Below are positions 25,281 through 34,374 of a DNA stretch of 64,000 nt, in pieces (within the stretch, counting starts at the first letter, position 1; each line of letters opens with the position of its first letter). A program made the position numbers and the translations under genes. Origin of the DNA: CATOSP01 sp965204715 (lineage in GTDB: Bacteria > Chloroflexota > Dehalococcoidia > Lucifugimonadales > UBA3495). Location: assembly GCA_965204715.1 (NCBI GenBank), contig OZ242009.1:1054001-1118000 (forward strand). The letters are read 5' to 3'. Under the pieces are notes generated by a model. That model was not told the origin of the DNA. It made no database searches and saw only the letters and a program-made list of their open reading frames with translations.

Positions 25281-26420
25281 ATGGCTAAGCGCCTTTTTAA
25301 GGAACTGGAAAGGGCCTACGGATTCGACGAAGTGGCAATAGTTCCCGGCCAGGTCACCATCAACCCCGACATGACCTCCACCAAGATGACTATCGGCCAC
25401 CACAACTTAGACATCCCCGTCCTCGCCTCCGCGATGGACGGCGCGGTGTCCCCCAGCTTCGCCACCCTGATGCACCAGATGGGCGGCCTGGGAGTCCTCA
25501 ACGCTGAGGGCCTCTACACCCGCTACGAAGACCCCTACTCGGTCCTGGAAGAGATCATCTCCATGCCCCAGACCGAGGCCACAGGCTACCTCCAGCAGGT
25601 GTACTCCGAGCCTATACAGGAGCATCTCATCGGCGAGCGGGTCCAGGAGATTCGCAGGTCCGGCTCCGTCTGCGCCGTCTCCTTCACCCCCCAGAACACC
25701 AAGCGCATGTCCCCCGTCGCTGTTGAGGCCGGGGCCGACATCGTTGTCGTCCAGTCCACCGTCACCACCGCCCGCCACATGTCCCGCAGCTACCGGGGCC
25801 TCATCTTCTCCGAGTTGCTCGACACCTTGAAGGTCCCCGTAGTCGTCGGCAACTGCGTCACCTACGAGGTCGCCCAGGAACTCATGGAGACCGGCATCGA
25901 CGGTATCCTAGTCGGCGTCGGACCCGGCGCGGCCTGCACCACCCGCGAGGTCGTCGGCGTCGGCGTCCCCCAGGTCACCGCAACCCTCGAATGCGCCGCC
26001 GCCCGCGAGGACTACTTCCGCCGCACCGGACGCTACGTCAGCGTCATCACCGACGGCGGACTCCGCACCGGCGGCGACATCTGCAAGGCCATCGTCAGCG
26101 GGGCCGACGGCGTCATGCTCGGCACCCCCTTCGCCCAGGCCGCCGAAGCCCCCGGCCGCGGCTTCAACTGGGGTATGGCCAACCCCCACCCAGAGCTTCC
26201 CAGGGGCACCCGAATCGGCGTCGGCACCAAGGGCACCCTGAGCGAGATCCTCTACGGACCAACCTCCGTCACCGACGGCACCCAGAACTTCATCGGCGCC
26301 CTGAAAGTGGCAATGGGGATGTGCGGCGCATACACCATCCGCGACCTGCACAAGGCCGACATGATCATCGCCCCCGCCATCAAGACCGAGGGCAAATACT
26401 TTCAGTTCGCCGGGACCTAG
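25281..26420 (+). CDS. guaB3: GuaB3 family IMP-dehydrogenase-related protein
   Basis: A 379-aa TIM barrel lacking the CBS domains of GuaB. The Cys-loop GVGPGAACTTREV and the phosphate-binding VITDGGLRTGGDICKAIVSG segment match the GuaB3 branch, whose members interconvert guanine and inosine nucleotides or are uncharacterised. VLASAMDGAVSP near the N-terminus is the family strand. The start has an AGGGAGAAA box. A leader hairpin lies upstream. Confidence 0.87.
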   Translation: MAKRLFKELERAYGFDEVAIVPGQVTINPDMTSTKMTIGHHNLDIPVLASAMDGAVSPSFATLMHQMGGLGVLNAEGLYTRYEDPYSVLEEIISMPQTEATGYLQQVYSEPIQEHLIGERVQEIRRSGSVCAVSFTPQNTKRMSPVAVEAGADIVVVQSTVTTARHMSRSYRGLIFSELLDTLKVPVVVGNCVTYEVAQELMETGIDGILVGVGPGAACTTREVVGVGVPQVTATLECAAAREDYFRRTGRYVSVITDGGLRTGGDICKAIVSGADGVMLGTPFAQAAEAPGRGFNWGMANPHPELPRGTRIGVGTKGTLSEILYGPTSVTDGTQNFIGALKVAMGMCGAYTIRDLHKADMIIAPAIKTEGKYFQFAGT

Positions 26421-26515
26421 TGAATAGTTGCCAGTGGCTGGTGAAGAGTGTCGAGCAACCCCGGCTACTAGCCACTGACCACTAGCCACCGGCTACTGAA
26501 CACTAGGAGGAAACC

Positions 26516-27046
26516 ATGCCCGACACCATCCAGATTCTCGACCCCTCCGCCGAGGACGTACCCGAGGAGAAGGGCCTGAACGCCAACCTCCCCAGCCTGC
26601 GCGGCAAGACTATCGGCCTCCTCGAAAACCGCAAGTACCACGCCGACTCCTTCCTCCATGAACTGAAGGATGTCTTGGTCAACGATTACGGCGCGGACAA
26701 GGTCATCTACGCTACCAAGTTCAGCTACAGCGCCCCCTGCGCCGCCGAGACCCTGGAATCCCTGGCCAAGGAGTGCGACGTGGTTATTCACGGCGTGGCG
26801 GATTGAGGGTCCTGCACGACGTGGGGTCTCCACGACACAGTTATCACCGAGACCAAGGGAGTGCCTTCCCTCAGCGTAATCACCAGCGCCTTCACCCGAG
26901 CCGCCAACGCCAGAGTCACAACCCTCGGAATGCCCGGCGCGCGTATAGTCGTAATCCCCAGCCCCCTCGCCACCCGCTCGGCGGATGAAGTCCAGCAAAT
27001 GGCCCACGACTTTGCCCCCGAAATAGTCTCCCTCCTCACCGGCTAA
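26516..27046 (+). CDS. UGSC-family selenoprotein, UGA read as selenocysteine
   Basis: A 176-residue protein if the in-frame TGA at 26804-26806 is read as Sec97. Before it the frame ends CDVVIHGVAD; after it the same frame continues GSCTTWGLHD and runs 79 more codons to TAA at 27044-27046. The resulting UGSC motif names a known (seleno)protein family whose Cys forms carry CGSC. A stem-loop CGTGG/CCACG with loop GGTCT lies 21 nt from the UGA, the right distance for a bacterial SECIS. The start has a strong AGGAGG box. A redox-type role is inferred; the reaction is unknown. Standard gene callers would truncate it at 96 aa. Confidence 0.82.
26804..26834 (+). promoter_or_regulatory. UGA codon and putative bacterial SECIS hairpin
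   Basis: UGA at 26804-26806; stem CGTGG (26820-26824) and CCACG (26830-26834) around loop GGTCT. A GGUCU apical loop is also found in the E. coli fdhF SECIS, where it contacts SelB. It lies inside the coding sequence, as bacterial SECIS elements do. Confidence 0.68.
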
Positions 27047-27066
27047 CCGTAACGTTTGTCTGCAAC

Positions 27067-27097
27067 GGGGGAGTCTCACTTCATCCGAGACTCCCCC
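27067..27097 (+). terminator. Strong hairpin after the selenoprotein gene
   Basis: An 11-bp perfect stem GGGGGAGTCTC / GAGACTCCCCC with a 9-nt loop, 21 bp after the stop. There is no T-run, so it may be a pausing or protecting hairpin. A REP-like copy (27118-27141) follows. Confidence 0.55.
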
Positions 27098-27117
27098 ATA
27101 GTCCCGCCCCCAACCCA

Positions 27118-27141
27118 TCATTCCCGCGAGAGCGGGAATCC
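27118..27141. repeat. REP-like TCATTCCCGCGAGAGCGGGAAT copy
   Basis: A palindromic intergenic repeat related to copies at about 31293, 37299, 44634, 55881 and 57475. The rest of the gap up to argC (27142-27394) shows no gene. Confidence 0.7.
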
Positions 27142-27394
27142 ATATCCGTCTATCACAAGGAGCGCAACCACTCTAATGCGGCAGGCCCAGACCTACCGGG
27201 ACGCAGCCAGGAATACCTGAGCAAGGCCCATCAATTAGGTCGTAGGTATAGGATTTAGAACGTACCCTTTACTTCACCGGGGTTTTAGCCAACCTGGCGT
27301 CCTGCTGTGCCCACGGCTGGCGCTTTATTGCGTGCCTGCTTGCGTTGGCATTAAACTTGCGTGGCTGAGTAACGATTATGTCGAGGGGCTGAGT

Positions 27395-28357
27395 ATGCTT
27401 CCCAAGGTGTTTATTGACGGGCACACTGGTACCACCGGACTCCGCATTCACCAGTGGATGGCGGAAAGGGACGATATTGAACTGCTGACGCTCCCTGAGG
27501 AGCTTCGGCGCAATTCTGAAGAACGGCGGGGTCAAATTCAGGAAGCGGATATAGCGGTGCTGTGCCTCCCGGACGATGCGGCGGAAGAGGTGGCCGGTTG
27601 GGTGGCCGGGACTGACACCCGCCTGATAGACGCCAGCACGGCCCACCGGGTGGAGGAGGGCTGGACTTACGGACTGCCTGAGATGGAACCGAATCAGAGG
27701 GGCGCCATCTGCGAATCAAAGCTGGTTTCTAACCCGGGTTGTTATCCTACCGGGGTTATATTGCTGGTGCGGCCACTGGTCGACGCGGGCTTGCTGCCCG
27801 ACGATGCGCCGATATCGATTAATGCCTTATCGGGTTATTCCGGCGGCGGAAATTCGCTGATCAGCAAGTGGGAGAACCCGGAAAATGGGTTAAATGGGCT
27901 GCCCTATGAGGCTCCATACTCCCTTCACCAGAGACACAAGCATATTCCGGAAATGATGAAGTACGCCAGGTTGAGTATCGAGCCCCAGTTTGTACCGGCC
28001 GTGGGACCGTTCCGTTGCGGCATGCGGGTGCAGGTACCTATACATTCTGCCATGCTGAATACGGGCGCCACCGGGGAGGAAGTGTGGGAAACCCTGTATG
28101 ACCGTTACCAGGGGGAGCAATTTGTGGAAGTAGCCCACTTGCAGGGGCCGGGCGAATTGAACGAGCGCAGTCTCGACCCCGAGGCCTGCAACGAAAGCAA
28201 CCGGGTCCAATTGCATGTGTCTCTGCATCCATCGGGGCACATCCTGCTGGTTGCCTTGCTGGACAACTTGGGCAAAGGGGCCTGCGGCGCTGCCATCCAA
28301 AACCTCAACCTGATGTTGGGCTTGGAGGAAGGGGCGGGGCTTCCTGCCACAGTCTGA
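27395..28357 (+). CDS. argC: N-acetyl-gamma-glutamyl-phosphate reductase (type 2)
   Basis: A 320-aa short (type 2) ArgC. The N-terminal KVFIDGHTGTTGLRIHQWM binds NADP, and VSNPGCYPTGVILL contains the catalytic Cys. HQRHKHIPEM and GPFRCGMRVQVPI complete the site. It reduces N-acetylglutamyl phosphate in arginine synthesis. ATG 27395 is chosen for its GAGGGG box and the family start. No other arginine genes are in view. Confidence 0.92.
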   Translation: MLPKVFIDGHTGTTGLRIHQWMAERDDIELLTLPEELRRNSEERRGQIQEADIAVLCLPDDAAEEVAGWVAGTDTRLIDASTAHRVEEGWTYGLPEMEPNQRGAICESKLVSNPGCYPTGVILLVRPLVDAGLLPDDAPISINALSGYSGGGNSLISKWENPENGLNGLPYEAPYSLHQRHKHIPEMMKYARLSIEPQFVPAVGPFRCGMRVQVPIHSAMLNTGATGEEVWETLYDRYQGEQFVEVAHLQGPGELNERSLDPEACNESNRVQLHVSLHPSGHILLVALLDNLGKGACGAAIQNLNLMLGLEEGAGLPATV

Positions 28358-28427
28358 CCAGTCAAATCATTAGAGACGCAACGAAGCTCTGAACGAATCC
28401 CTTCCCCTTTGACCGGGGAAAGTCAGA

Positions 28428-28560
28428 ATGGCGGCGGCGCAGAAGCTGGGACGCAACTGGCTCGGCATCGACATTGTCCACTTGGCCGTCGCCCCGATGA
28501 AAAACCGCCTCAAGACCGCCTTTGACCTCTTTTTTGCGGGAAACGGACGGGGTAATAGGC
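28428..28560 (+). pseudogene. Relic of a site-specific DNA methyltransferase C-terminus
   Basis: About 44 codons (AAAQKLGRNWLGIDI, then HLAVAPMKNRLKTAFD) match the C-terminal SAM-binding motif typical of N6-adenine/N4-cytosine DNA methylases (A..LGR.WIGIDI). The rest of the enzyme is absent. It is followed directly by a dispersed repeat block. Confidence 0.6.
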
Positions 28561-28656
28561 ACGGGGGAGTGTGCCCATCACATGCAATTAGGCTAACGCA
28601 CCAGAACAGGGAAATGACCGGAAATGTCCGCATTTGTCCGCAAAAATGAAATTTCC
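28560..28656. repeat. Dispersed intergenic repeat (GACCGGAAATGTCCGC family), copy B
   Basis: It starts with CGGGGGAGTGTGCCC and ends with GACCGGAAATGTCCGC and an AT-rich tail. It is similar to 51960-52092 over most of its length. The GGAAATGTCC core recurs at 12393-12505, 59913-59953 and 60611-60672. Confidence 0.55.
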
Positions 28657-28749
28657 GCCGCCGGGCTGCCCCACGTTGAACGCCCCATGAGTCTTGTCTA
28701 TAATTAGCCCAACATTCCGCCAGCCCGCTGGCATAGAGGGGTAAGTCCC

Positions 28750-28866
28750 GTGGCCAACCAGACCGGCAAACGCTATAGCTGCTCCAAGTGCGGGGCCGAG
28801 TTCATCGTCACCAAGGGCGGTGAGGGGACCATCAACTGTTGCAGAGAACCCATGCAGCAGAAGTAA
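28750..28866 (+). CDS. Desulforedoxin-like mini protein 1
   Basis: A 38-aa protein from GTG 28750. The order CSKC, a Lys-Gly-Gly-Glu-Gly turn, then CC matches desulforedoxin/FeS4 domains, where four Cys bind one iron. A 51-bp gap separates it from a related peptide. It probably acts in electron transfer. Confidence 0.65.
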   Translation: MANQTGKRYSCSKCGAEFIVTKGGEGTINCCREPMQQK

Positions 28867-28917
28867 ACAGTGGCCAATCCCCGGACCTCATACCTCGTAT
28901 TCCAAGGAGGCCCCCAT

Positions 28918-29061
28918 ATGGCAAACGAGTTGGGCAAACGCTATGTCTGCGAGACCTGCGGCAGCAGCGTTTTATGTACCAAGAGCGGCGAAGGAGTGAT
29001 CAACTGCTGCGACGCCGAAATGGAGTTGCAGCAACCTCGCAAACTGCCCTCCTCAGACTAG
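28918..29061 (+). CDS. Desulforedoxin-like mini protein 2
   Basis: A 47-aa protein from ATG 28918 with an AGGAGG box. CETC and CC provide the four-Cys iron site, and a short polar tail follows. It is clearly a duplicate of the preceding peptide (shared GKRY, GEG, INCC). It ends 3 bp before the amt start. Confidence 0.72.
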   Translation: MANELGKRYVCETCGSSVLCTKSGEGVINCCDAEMELQQPRKLPSSD

Positions 29062-29064
29062 CTC

Positions 29065-30507
29065 ATGTTGACATTCGGCGCATGGCCCCATGCGCGAATG
29101 ACGGCATCTGAAATGACAACCTGCGGATTGGCCAGATTCCTTCGGAACCACTCCCGGCTTGCTCTCATCGCGTTGGCGGGGGTCGTATCCTTGGGCGTCG
29201 TCTTCGCTTGGCCATCCGCCGCTCACGCCGCCGGGGTAGACCCCGAGACCCAGTTCGTTCTCAACACCTTCGCCTTCCTCATCTGGGGCGCGCTGGTGAT
29301 GTGGATGTGCGCCGGGTTCACCATGCTCGAGGCAGGATCGGTGCGCACCAAGAACGCATCGATGATCTGCCTTAAGAACATCGGCCTCTACGCCATCGCC
29401 GGGCTGGCCTTCTTCTTCATCGGCTACAACCTCATGTACGTCGATGTCTGGCACGTCATCGGCGGCTTCAAGCTCCTCTACGGCCCCTCCGCCGACGAGG
29501 TTGCTCTCGTCCAGGGGCAGGAAGACGCCCTCCCCGCCGTGGTCGAGAGCGGCAAGGCCGTCATGTCCGATTGGTTCTTCCAGATGGTCTTCGTCGCCAC
29601 CACCGCCTCCATCGTCTCCGGCACCCTGGCCGAGCGGGTCAACATGTGGTCCTTCTTCATCTTCACACTGCTGTTGACCGCCTTCATCTATCCCGTCGTC
29701 GGCGCATGGACCTGGGGAGGCGGCTGGCTGGCCGAAATGGAGTTCACCGACTTCGCCGGCTCCACCATCGTCCACAGCACCGGGGGCTGGGCCGCCCTGG
29801 CCGGGGCGATGGTGGTCGGCCCCCGGCTGGGCAAGTTCCGCCGCGACGGCGGCGCACGTCCCACCCCCCCGTCCAACGTTGTGCTGGTCACTCTTGGCGT
29901 CTTCATCCTGTGGTTCGGCTGGTTCGGCTTCAACGGCGGCTCCCAGTTGGCCCTGGGCAGCGCCGTCGATGCCGTGTGGATGAGCATCGTCCTGGCCAAC
30001 ACCAACCTGGCGGCGGCAGCCGGAGTGATCGCCGCCCTGGCCCTTTCCCGGCCCCTCTTCGGTCGCATCGACCTGTTCACCTGCCTGAACGGAGCGCTGG
30101 CCGGGCTGGTCGCCATCACAGCCGGACCCAACTTCGTTGACCATTACTGGGCCGTCGTCATCGGCGCAATCGGCGGCGCTATCTGTACCGGCGGCCTCAA
30201 GTTCCTGGAGATAGTCAAAGTCGACGACGTGGTCGGTGCGGTCCCGGTCCACCTGTTCGCCGGAATCTGGGGGACCCTGGCCGTCTGCATCACCACCGGC
30301 GCGGACATCCTGGTCCAGCTTGCCGGAATAGCCTCCGTCGGGGCCTTTGTCTTCGGAATCTCCTGGGTGGCATGGCGCGTCCTGGGATGGACCCTGGGCG
30401 CTCGCGTCTCCGAGCAGGTGGAACAGCTGGGGCAGGACGCCGCCGAGCTGGGCATCGAGGCCTACCCCGAATTCGTCCTCATGCCCGACCTCCCCGACGA
30501 AGACTAA
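29065..30507 (+). CDS. amt: Ammonium transporter
   Basis: A 480-aa Amt-family channel with about 11-12 membrane helices. TMLEAGSVRTKNASMICLKN near the N-terminus and GGWAALAGAMVVGPRLGKF in the middle are family signatures. An N-terminal signal-like segment ending SAAHA is present, so start choice matters: ATG 29065 is used, but ATG 29098 or 29113 is possible. The C-terminal EFVLMPDLPDED tail is of a type met in GlnK-regulated members. No glnK gene is adjacent. Confidence 0.92.
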   Translation: MLTFGAWPHARMTASEMTTCGLARFLRNHSRLALIALAGVVSLGVVFAWPSAAHAAGVDPETQFVLNTFAFLIWGALVMWMCAGFTMLEAGSVRTKNASMICLKNIGLYAIAGLAFFFIGYNLMYVDVWHVIGGFKLLYGPSADEVALVQGQEDALPAVVESGKAVMSDWFFQMVFVATTASIVSGTLAERVNMWSFFIFTLLLTAFIYPVVGAWTWGGGWLAEMEFTDFAGSTIVHSTGGWAALAGAMVVGPRLGKFRRDGGARPTPPSNVVLVTLGVFILWFGWFGFNGGSQLALGSAVDAVWMSIVLANTNLAAAAGVIAALALSRPLFGRIDLFTCLNGALAGLVAITAGPNFVDHYWAVVIGAIGGAICTGGLKFLEIVKVDDVVGAVPVHLFAGIWGTLAVCITTGADILVQLAGIASVGAFVFGISWVAWRVLGWTLGARVSEQVEQLGQDAAELGIEAYPEFVLMPDLPDED

Positions 30508-30629
30508 CCGGCCCAGTCCATCCTTCCCGCGAAAAGCCTGCCCTCGACCTGCTCGGGGCGGGAATCCATAGTAGCTGGGCATAGAAACCGCGACCATGCA
30601 AAGGCCCTGCCCAGAAAAGGACAAACATA

Positions 30630-31010
30630 ATGCCCAGTCCGGGAAAGACCGCAGGCGGCCATATCAAGATCGCCCAGGAATTCCTCGAACACTCCGACCG
30701 GGAATTTGAAGCAGGCGACCCCCTACAAGGTTCTGAAAAGCTGTGGGGAGCCGCATCCCATGCCGTCACGGCTGTCGCCAAGCAGAGGGGTTGGGCATTC
30801 AGCAAGTATAACCACCGGCGCAACGCGGTAGACCGTCTCGCTGAAGAATCTAACGACAGGGCATTATCCTCCGAGTTTTCCGTAGCCCAGAAATTTCATG
30901 CTAACTTCTACCACGACAGCATGGAAGACGATGAGATTGAAAGGGACCGTCCCATCGTGCGTGGATTCGTCCATCGAATCCTGGACATGGCGAACACGGC
31001 CAGCCAGTAA
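30630..31010 (+). CDS. PaREP1/HEPN-like small helical protein, second copy
   Basis: A 126-aa paralogue of the protein at 21565-21915. It shares the pattern DREFEAGDPLQGSEKLWGAA, QRGW and KFHANFYHDSMEDDEIERDRP. The two differ enough to be old duplicates. A short N-terminal extension is present. Confidence 0.68.
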   Translation: MPSPGKTAGGHIKIAQEFLEHSDREFEAGDPLQGSEKLWGAASHAVTAVAKQRGWAFSKYNHRRNAVDRLAEESNDRALSSEFSVAQKFHANFYHDSMEDDEIERDRPIVRGFVHRILDMANTASQ

Positions 31011-31425
31011 ATGTTTCTATACATTTAGATGAACGCCCTTGGCGACATACCAATGCAGTAAGCTGTTAACATTTGCAGCCTTGGCCGGGCAAGAGTCCAC
31101 GAGAAGGGTTGTATAGTGACGAAGAACCACCCTTCAAGTCCGCAAAGCCCGGAGATTTGGTTCGGGCCTTTTGCCACCCTAAGCGAGACCGGGGACTATA
31201 TGCACGCCACGCACCGGGTGACGTAGGGCGGGCCGAATGGTGCCTGAGCTAAGAGGACATGCGCCGATTCCGTCCGGTGCCCGCTCCAACCCGTCACTCC
31301 CGCGAAAGCGGGAATTCATCTGCCCCGGATTCAGAGCGGCGACATTAGAAACAACGAAATCCAGGCGGGTTGTAATGTATTGGATCCTGGTCAGGAACCC
31401 TCACACGCCTTCTTGCCATCTCACA
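31011..31425. other. Intergenic region, no gene
   Basis: About 415 bp without a credible ORF. It contains a REP-like copy at 31293-31319 (CACTCCCGCGAAAGCGGGAA). Confidence 0.6.
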
Positions 31426-31456
31426 AGAAGACCCCGGTGCGCTCCGGGGCCTTCTT
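31426..31456 (-). terminator. Hairpin at the end of the LLM oxidoreductase gene
   Basis: AGAAG-ACCCCGG and CCGGGG-CCTTCT form a long, nearly perfect stem with a 4-6 nt loop. On the minus strand it is followed by a T-rich stretch, as expected for a terminator of the gene ending at 31483. Confidence 0.65.
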
Positions 31457-31482
31457 AACACAACAGCTTCGTCCGTCACATC

Positions 31483-32553
31483 CTACCGGAAGTACGGGAT
31501 TACGTGGCGGCCCATCAGCTTGATCGAGTCCATGATCCGGGTATGCTCCAGGTTTCCCGGCTGGACGAAGCATAGCACCTGGTCCACCCCCGCCTCCTGG
31601 TACTTCTTCATCACCTCGATGATGGTGTCCGGGCTGCCCATAGCGAAGGCCCCCGACGCTAGGTGGTCTTCCGCAGTCTTGTCGGCCCGCTCCGTCTGCA
31701 CCGCGTCTACCGCAAACCGGTACGAGTCGGGCACCTTCCGGCCCGCCCAAGGCGCGTAGAGGTTCTCGGCCTGCTGCACGAACCAGGCCCCTTCCTGTCC
31801 GCCGATGCGCCGCGCTTCCTCATCGTCCTCCCCGCAATGCACGATGCACAGGGCGGCCACCTGGTTGTTGACGAAAGACCCCACCGGCTCGGCGTTCTTC
31901 ACCGCCTCCTTGTATGCCGCGACCCGTTCCTCCATCTGGGCGTAGCCGCCCAGGTTGAAGCACAGCACCCCCAGGCCCAACTCTCCCGCCTGCCGGAAGG
32001 AGTCCGGCTGGCTGCAAGCCACCCACAGAGGCGGATGCGGATTCTGCACCGGCTTGGGGATGACTGACCGCTCCGGGATGTTGAAGAACTCGCCCTGGTG
32101 CGAGAAGGGGTCCTCGGTCCACATCTTCGGGATCATCCCGATGGCTTCCCGCCACTGGGCCCTGGTCTGCTCCGGGTCAACCTCGAACCCGTCCATCTCA
32201 ATCAGGGTCGTTGACCGCCCCGTGCCCAGGTCCATACGCCCATCACTGAGGATGTCCAGCACCGCCGCCCGCTCCGCCACTCTGACGGGATGGTTGTACT
32301 GCCCTGGCAGCAGCGCCACGGCGTGGCCGATGCGGATGCGCTTGGTGCGTTGCGAGATGGCCCCGTATAGCACCTCCGGCGCGGAGCAATGGGAGAACTC
32401 TCGCAGGAAGTGGTGCTCCACCGTCCAGAAATAATCGAACCCCACCTCGTCCGCCAGGTCCACCTGGGCCAGCACCTGCTTGTACCGCTCCGCCTCAACG
32501 CCGGGATAGTGTGGTTCCGGTATCTGAATCTCGTACATCAATCCGAATTTCAT
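31483..32553 (-). CDS. LLM-class flavin-dependent oxidoreductase
   Basis: A 356-aa luciferase-like monooxygenase. GFDYFWTVEHHFLREFSHCS, the VALLPGQYNHPVRVAERAAVL segment and LSDGRMDLGTGRS are typical of the alkanal-monooxygenase-like branch. It is distant from the oxidoreductase at 2335. The start ATG 32553 has a GAGGAATAGAGG box. The substrate is unknown. Confidence 0.88.
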   Translation of the reverse strand: MKFGLMYEIQIPEPHYPGVEAERYKQVLAQVDLADEVGFDYFWTVEHHFLREFSHCSAPEVLYGAISQRTKRIRIGHAVALLPGQYNHPVRVAERAAVLDILSDGRMDLGTGRSTTLIEMDGFEVDPEQTRAQWREAIGMIPKMWTEDPFSHQGEFFNIPERSVIPKPVQNPHPPLWVACSQPDSFRQAGELGLGVLCFNLGGYAQMEERVAAYKEAVKNAEPVGSFVNNQVAALCIVHCGEDDEEARRIGGQEGAWFVQQAENLYAPWAGRKVPDSYRFAVDAVQTERADKTAEDHLASGAFAMGSPDTIIEVMKKYQEAGVDQVLCFVQPGNLEHTRIMDSIKLMGRHVIPYFR

Positions 32554-33089
32554 ACCCTCTATTCCTCGCAGCGTAACTTTGCGGCCATTCTAGCACAGGG
32601 TCATCTGCAACGCAGGTTGAAATCAGTGTCATAGGCCAGTTGACACCCAACCATCTCCGACGGGCATAATACGGGACAGCGACACCAGTACCGCCTATAC
32701 ACGCGACCACGGAGATTCTCGCAAAGTCATGCCCGATTTAACTATTGATATCCTCAAGTCAGAAGCCAATGTATTTGCGGAAGCCGAATCACGACATGAA
32801 GAGCCCAGCTTGTACGGAGTGACGGACGGCAAAGCCATCGGGACATATTTCGAGCAGAAGTTTCGAGCATATCTCAAGGGACAGTACGATTATGAGGAGG
32901 GATCATCAGCCAGGGGCATTGATTTCCCCGGTCTCGCCACTGATATGAAGGTGACGAGTATCCGGCAGCCTCAGTCCTCTTCTCCGTACAGGTCAGCCCG
33001 CCAGAAGATATACGGACTCGGGCATTCGCTTCTGGTCTTCGTTTATGCAAAGGCTGACAGTACCGTCAGTGAGACCGGACGGCTAGATA

Positions 33090-34082
33090 ACCTGGTGTGC
33101 AAGTTGTAAGAGGGGTTGAAAATCCAGGTCCAACCACTTCTACTGGAGACAGCTAACTCCCAGAAGAGGTGCTTGATGGACCTGGACACCCACATAATAA
33201 CAGCCTTTTGCCGCATAGATGATGTGTTGAAACGCCTTTTTCAAGAACAACGGCTCCGTCAGAGCGGACCCGAACCCCTGTTGTCTGACGCCGAAGTGTT
33301 GACGATGGAGGCCGTGGGAGACTTCCTGGGTCTGAGCCAGGACATCACTCTCTACCGCTACTTCCGCCAGCACTACCGCCACTTCTTTCCGGGAATGGCG
33401 CGTGTGTGCCGCACCACCTTCGTGCGCCAGGCGGCCAACCTCTGGCGGGTCAAGGAGCAGGTCTGGCGAATGCTCCTGAGCTCCATCCGTCATGACCCGG
33501 GCTTCGCCATCGTGGATAGCTTCCCCCTGCCGGTCTGCCGGTTCGCCCGGGCCTACCGCTGCCGGCGGTTCCGGGGGGAGGCCGCTTTCGGGTGGGATGA
33601 CGTGGCACGGCAAACTTTCTATGGCTTCAGGGTGCATCTGCGCCTTTGCTGGCCCGGACTGATCACCGGGTTCAGCATCACCCCAGCCAACGTGCATGAC
33701 CTGGCGGTGGTCCCGGAACTGACTGAAGGCACGCGAGGCGTGCTGCTGGGCGACCGCAACTACTGGTCTCCCTTCCTGACGGAGGAGTTGAGCGGCCAGG
33801 ATTTGACCTTGCTGGCCCCTTTCAAGTCGAAGAAAAAGGACCCCTGGCCCCGGCGGAGCTACCAAATCAGCCGGCCGCGTTACCGCATCGAAACCGTATT
33901 CAGTCAACTGGTGGAACGCTTTCAGGCCAGGCGGGTCCAGGTAAAGGACACCTGGCATCTGCACGCCCGGTTGCTGCGCAAGGCGCTCAGTCATACCTTG
34001 GCCTTCGCCCTAAATCAGGAGCAGGGTAATCCACCCCTGCAATTCTCCAAACTGCTCGCCTGGTAAAACTTGCACACCAGGT
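33090..34082 (+). mobile_element. IS982-family insertion sequence, 993 bp
   Basis: The ends are perfect 16-bp inverted repeats starting ACCTGGTGTGCAAGTT, with the ACC termini known for IS982 elements. It is flanked by 6-bp direct repeats TAGATA (33084-33089 and 34083-34088). It contains one transposase gene and looks complete and recent. Confidence 0.9.
33176..34066 (+). CDS. IS982-family transposase
   Basis: A 296-aa DDE transposase. LLSDAEVLTMEAVGDFLG, RTTFVRQAANLW, the IVDSFPLPVCR strand (first Asp), LLGDRNYWSPF (second Asp), and RYRIETVFSQLVERF (Glu) follow the IS982 layout. ATG 33176 gives the usual family start; the longer frame extends into the inverted-repeat side. The gene appears intact, so the element may still move. 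Confidence 0.9.
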   Translation: MDLDTHIITAFCRIDDVLKRLFQEQRLRQSGPEPLLSDAEVLTMEAVGDFLGLSQDITLYRYFRQHYRHFFPGMARVCRTTFVRQAANLWRVKEQVWRMLLSSIRHDPGFAIVDSFPLPVCRFARAYRCRRFRGEAAFGWDDVARQTFYGFRVHLRLCWPGLITGFSITPANVHDLAVVPELTEGTRGVLLGDRNYWSPFLTEELSGQDLTLLAPFKSKKKDPWPRRSYQISRPRYRIETVFSQLVERFQARRVQVKDTWHLHARLLRKALSHTLAFALNQEQGNPPLQFSKLLAW

Positions 34083-34374
34083 TAGATATAAGACATGTTG
34101 TATTCGTGGAGGCAAACCGGACGGCTGATTACCAAATGACAACAGGGATAACCAACATACTTCAAAACAACGGCAACAAGGACGACCTCATCGCTTTTAT
34201 GATGGATCGGATGCTTCCGGTAGATGACATCGAAGCGTCAAACCTGGCAGACGAACTGCTGGAGACCCCTCCGGCGATAGGATACCTTACGATTTCCAAC
34301 GCCCTCCAGTGGCGGCTGCAATTCCGCCGTGTCATAAGCGAGGCTGACACTGTTACTGGAGTAGTCCGCGTCAA

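Noticed and set aside
26804..26806. TGA as a real stop with a separate downstream gene
   Set aside because: The downstream half has no good start near the TGA, continues in the same frame and completes the UGSC motif, and a SECIS-like hairpin is present.
29053..30624. A 523-codon open frame on the minus strand
   Set aside because: It is antisense to the ammonium transporter gene; Asp/Gly/Glu-rich with no domain.
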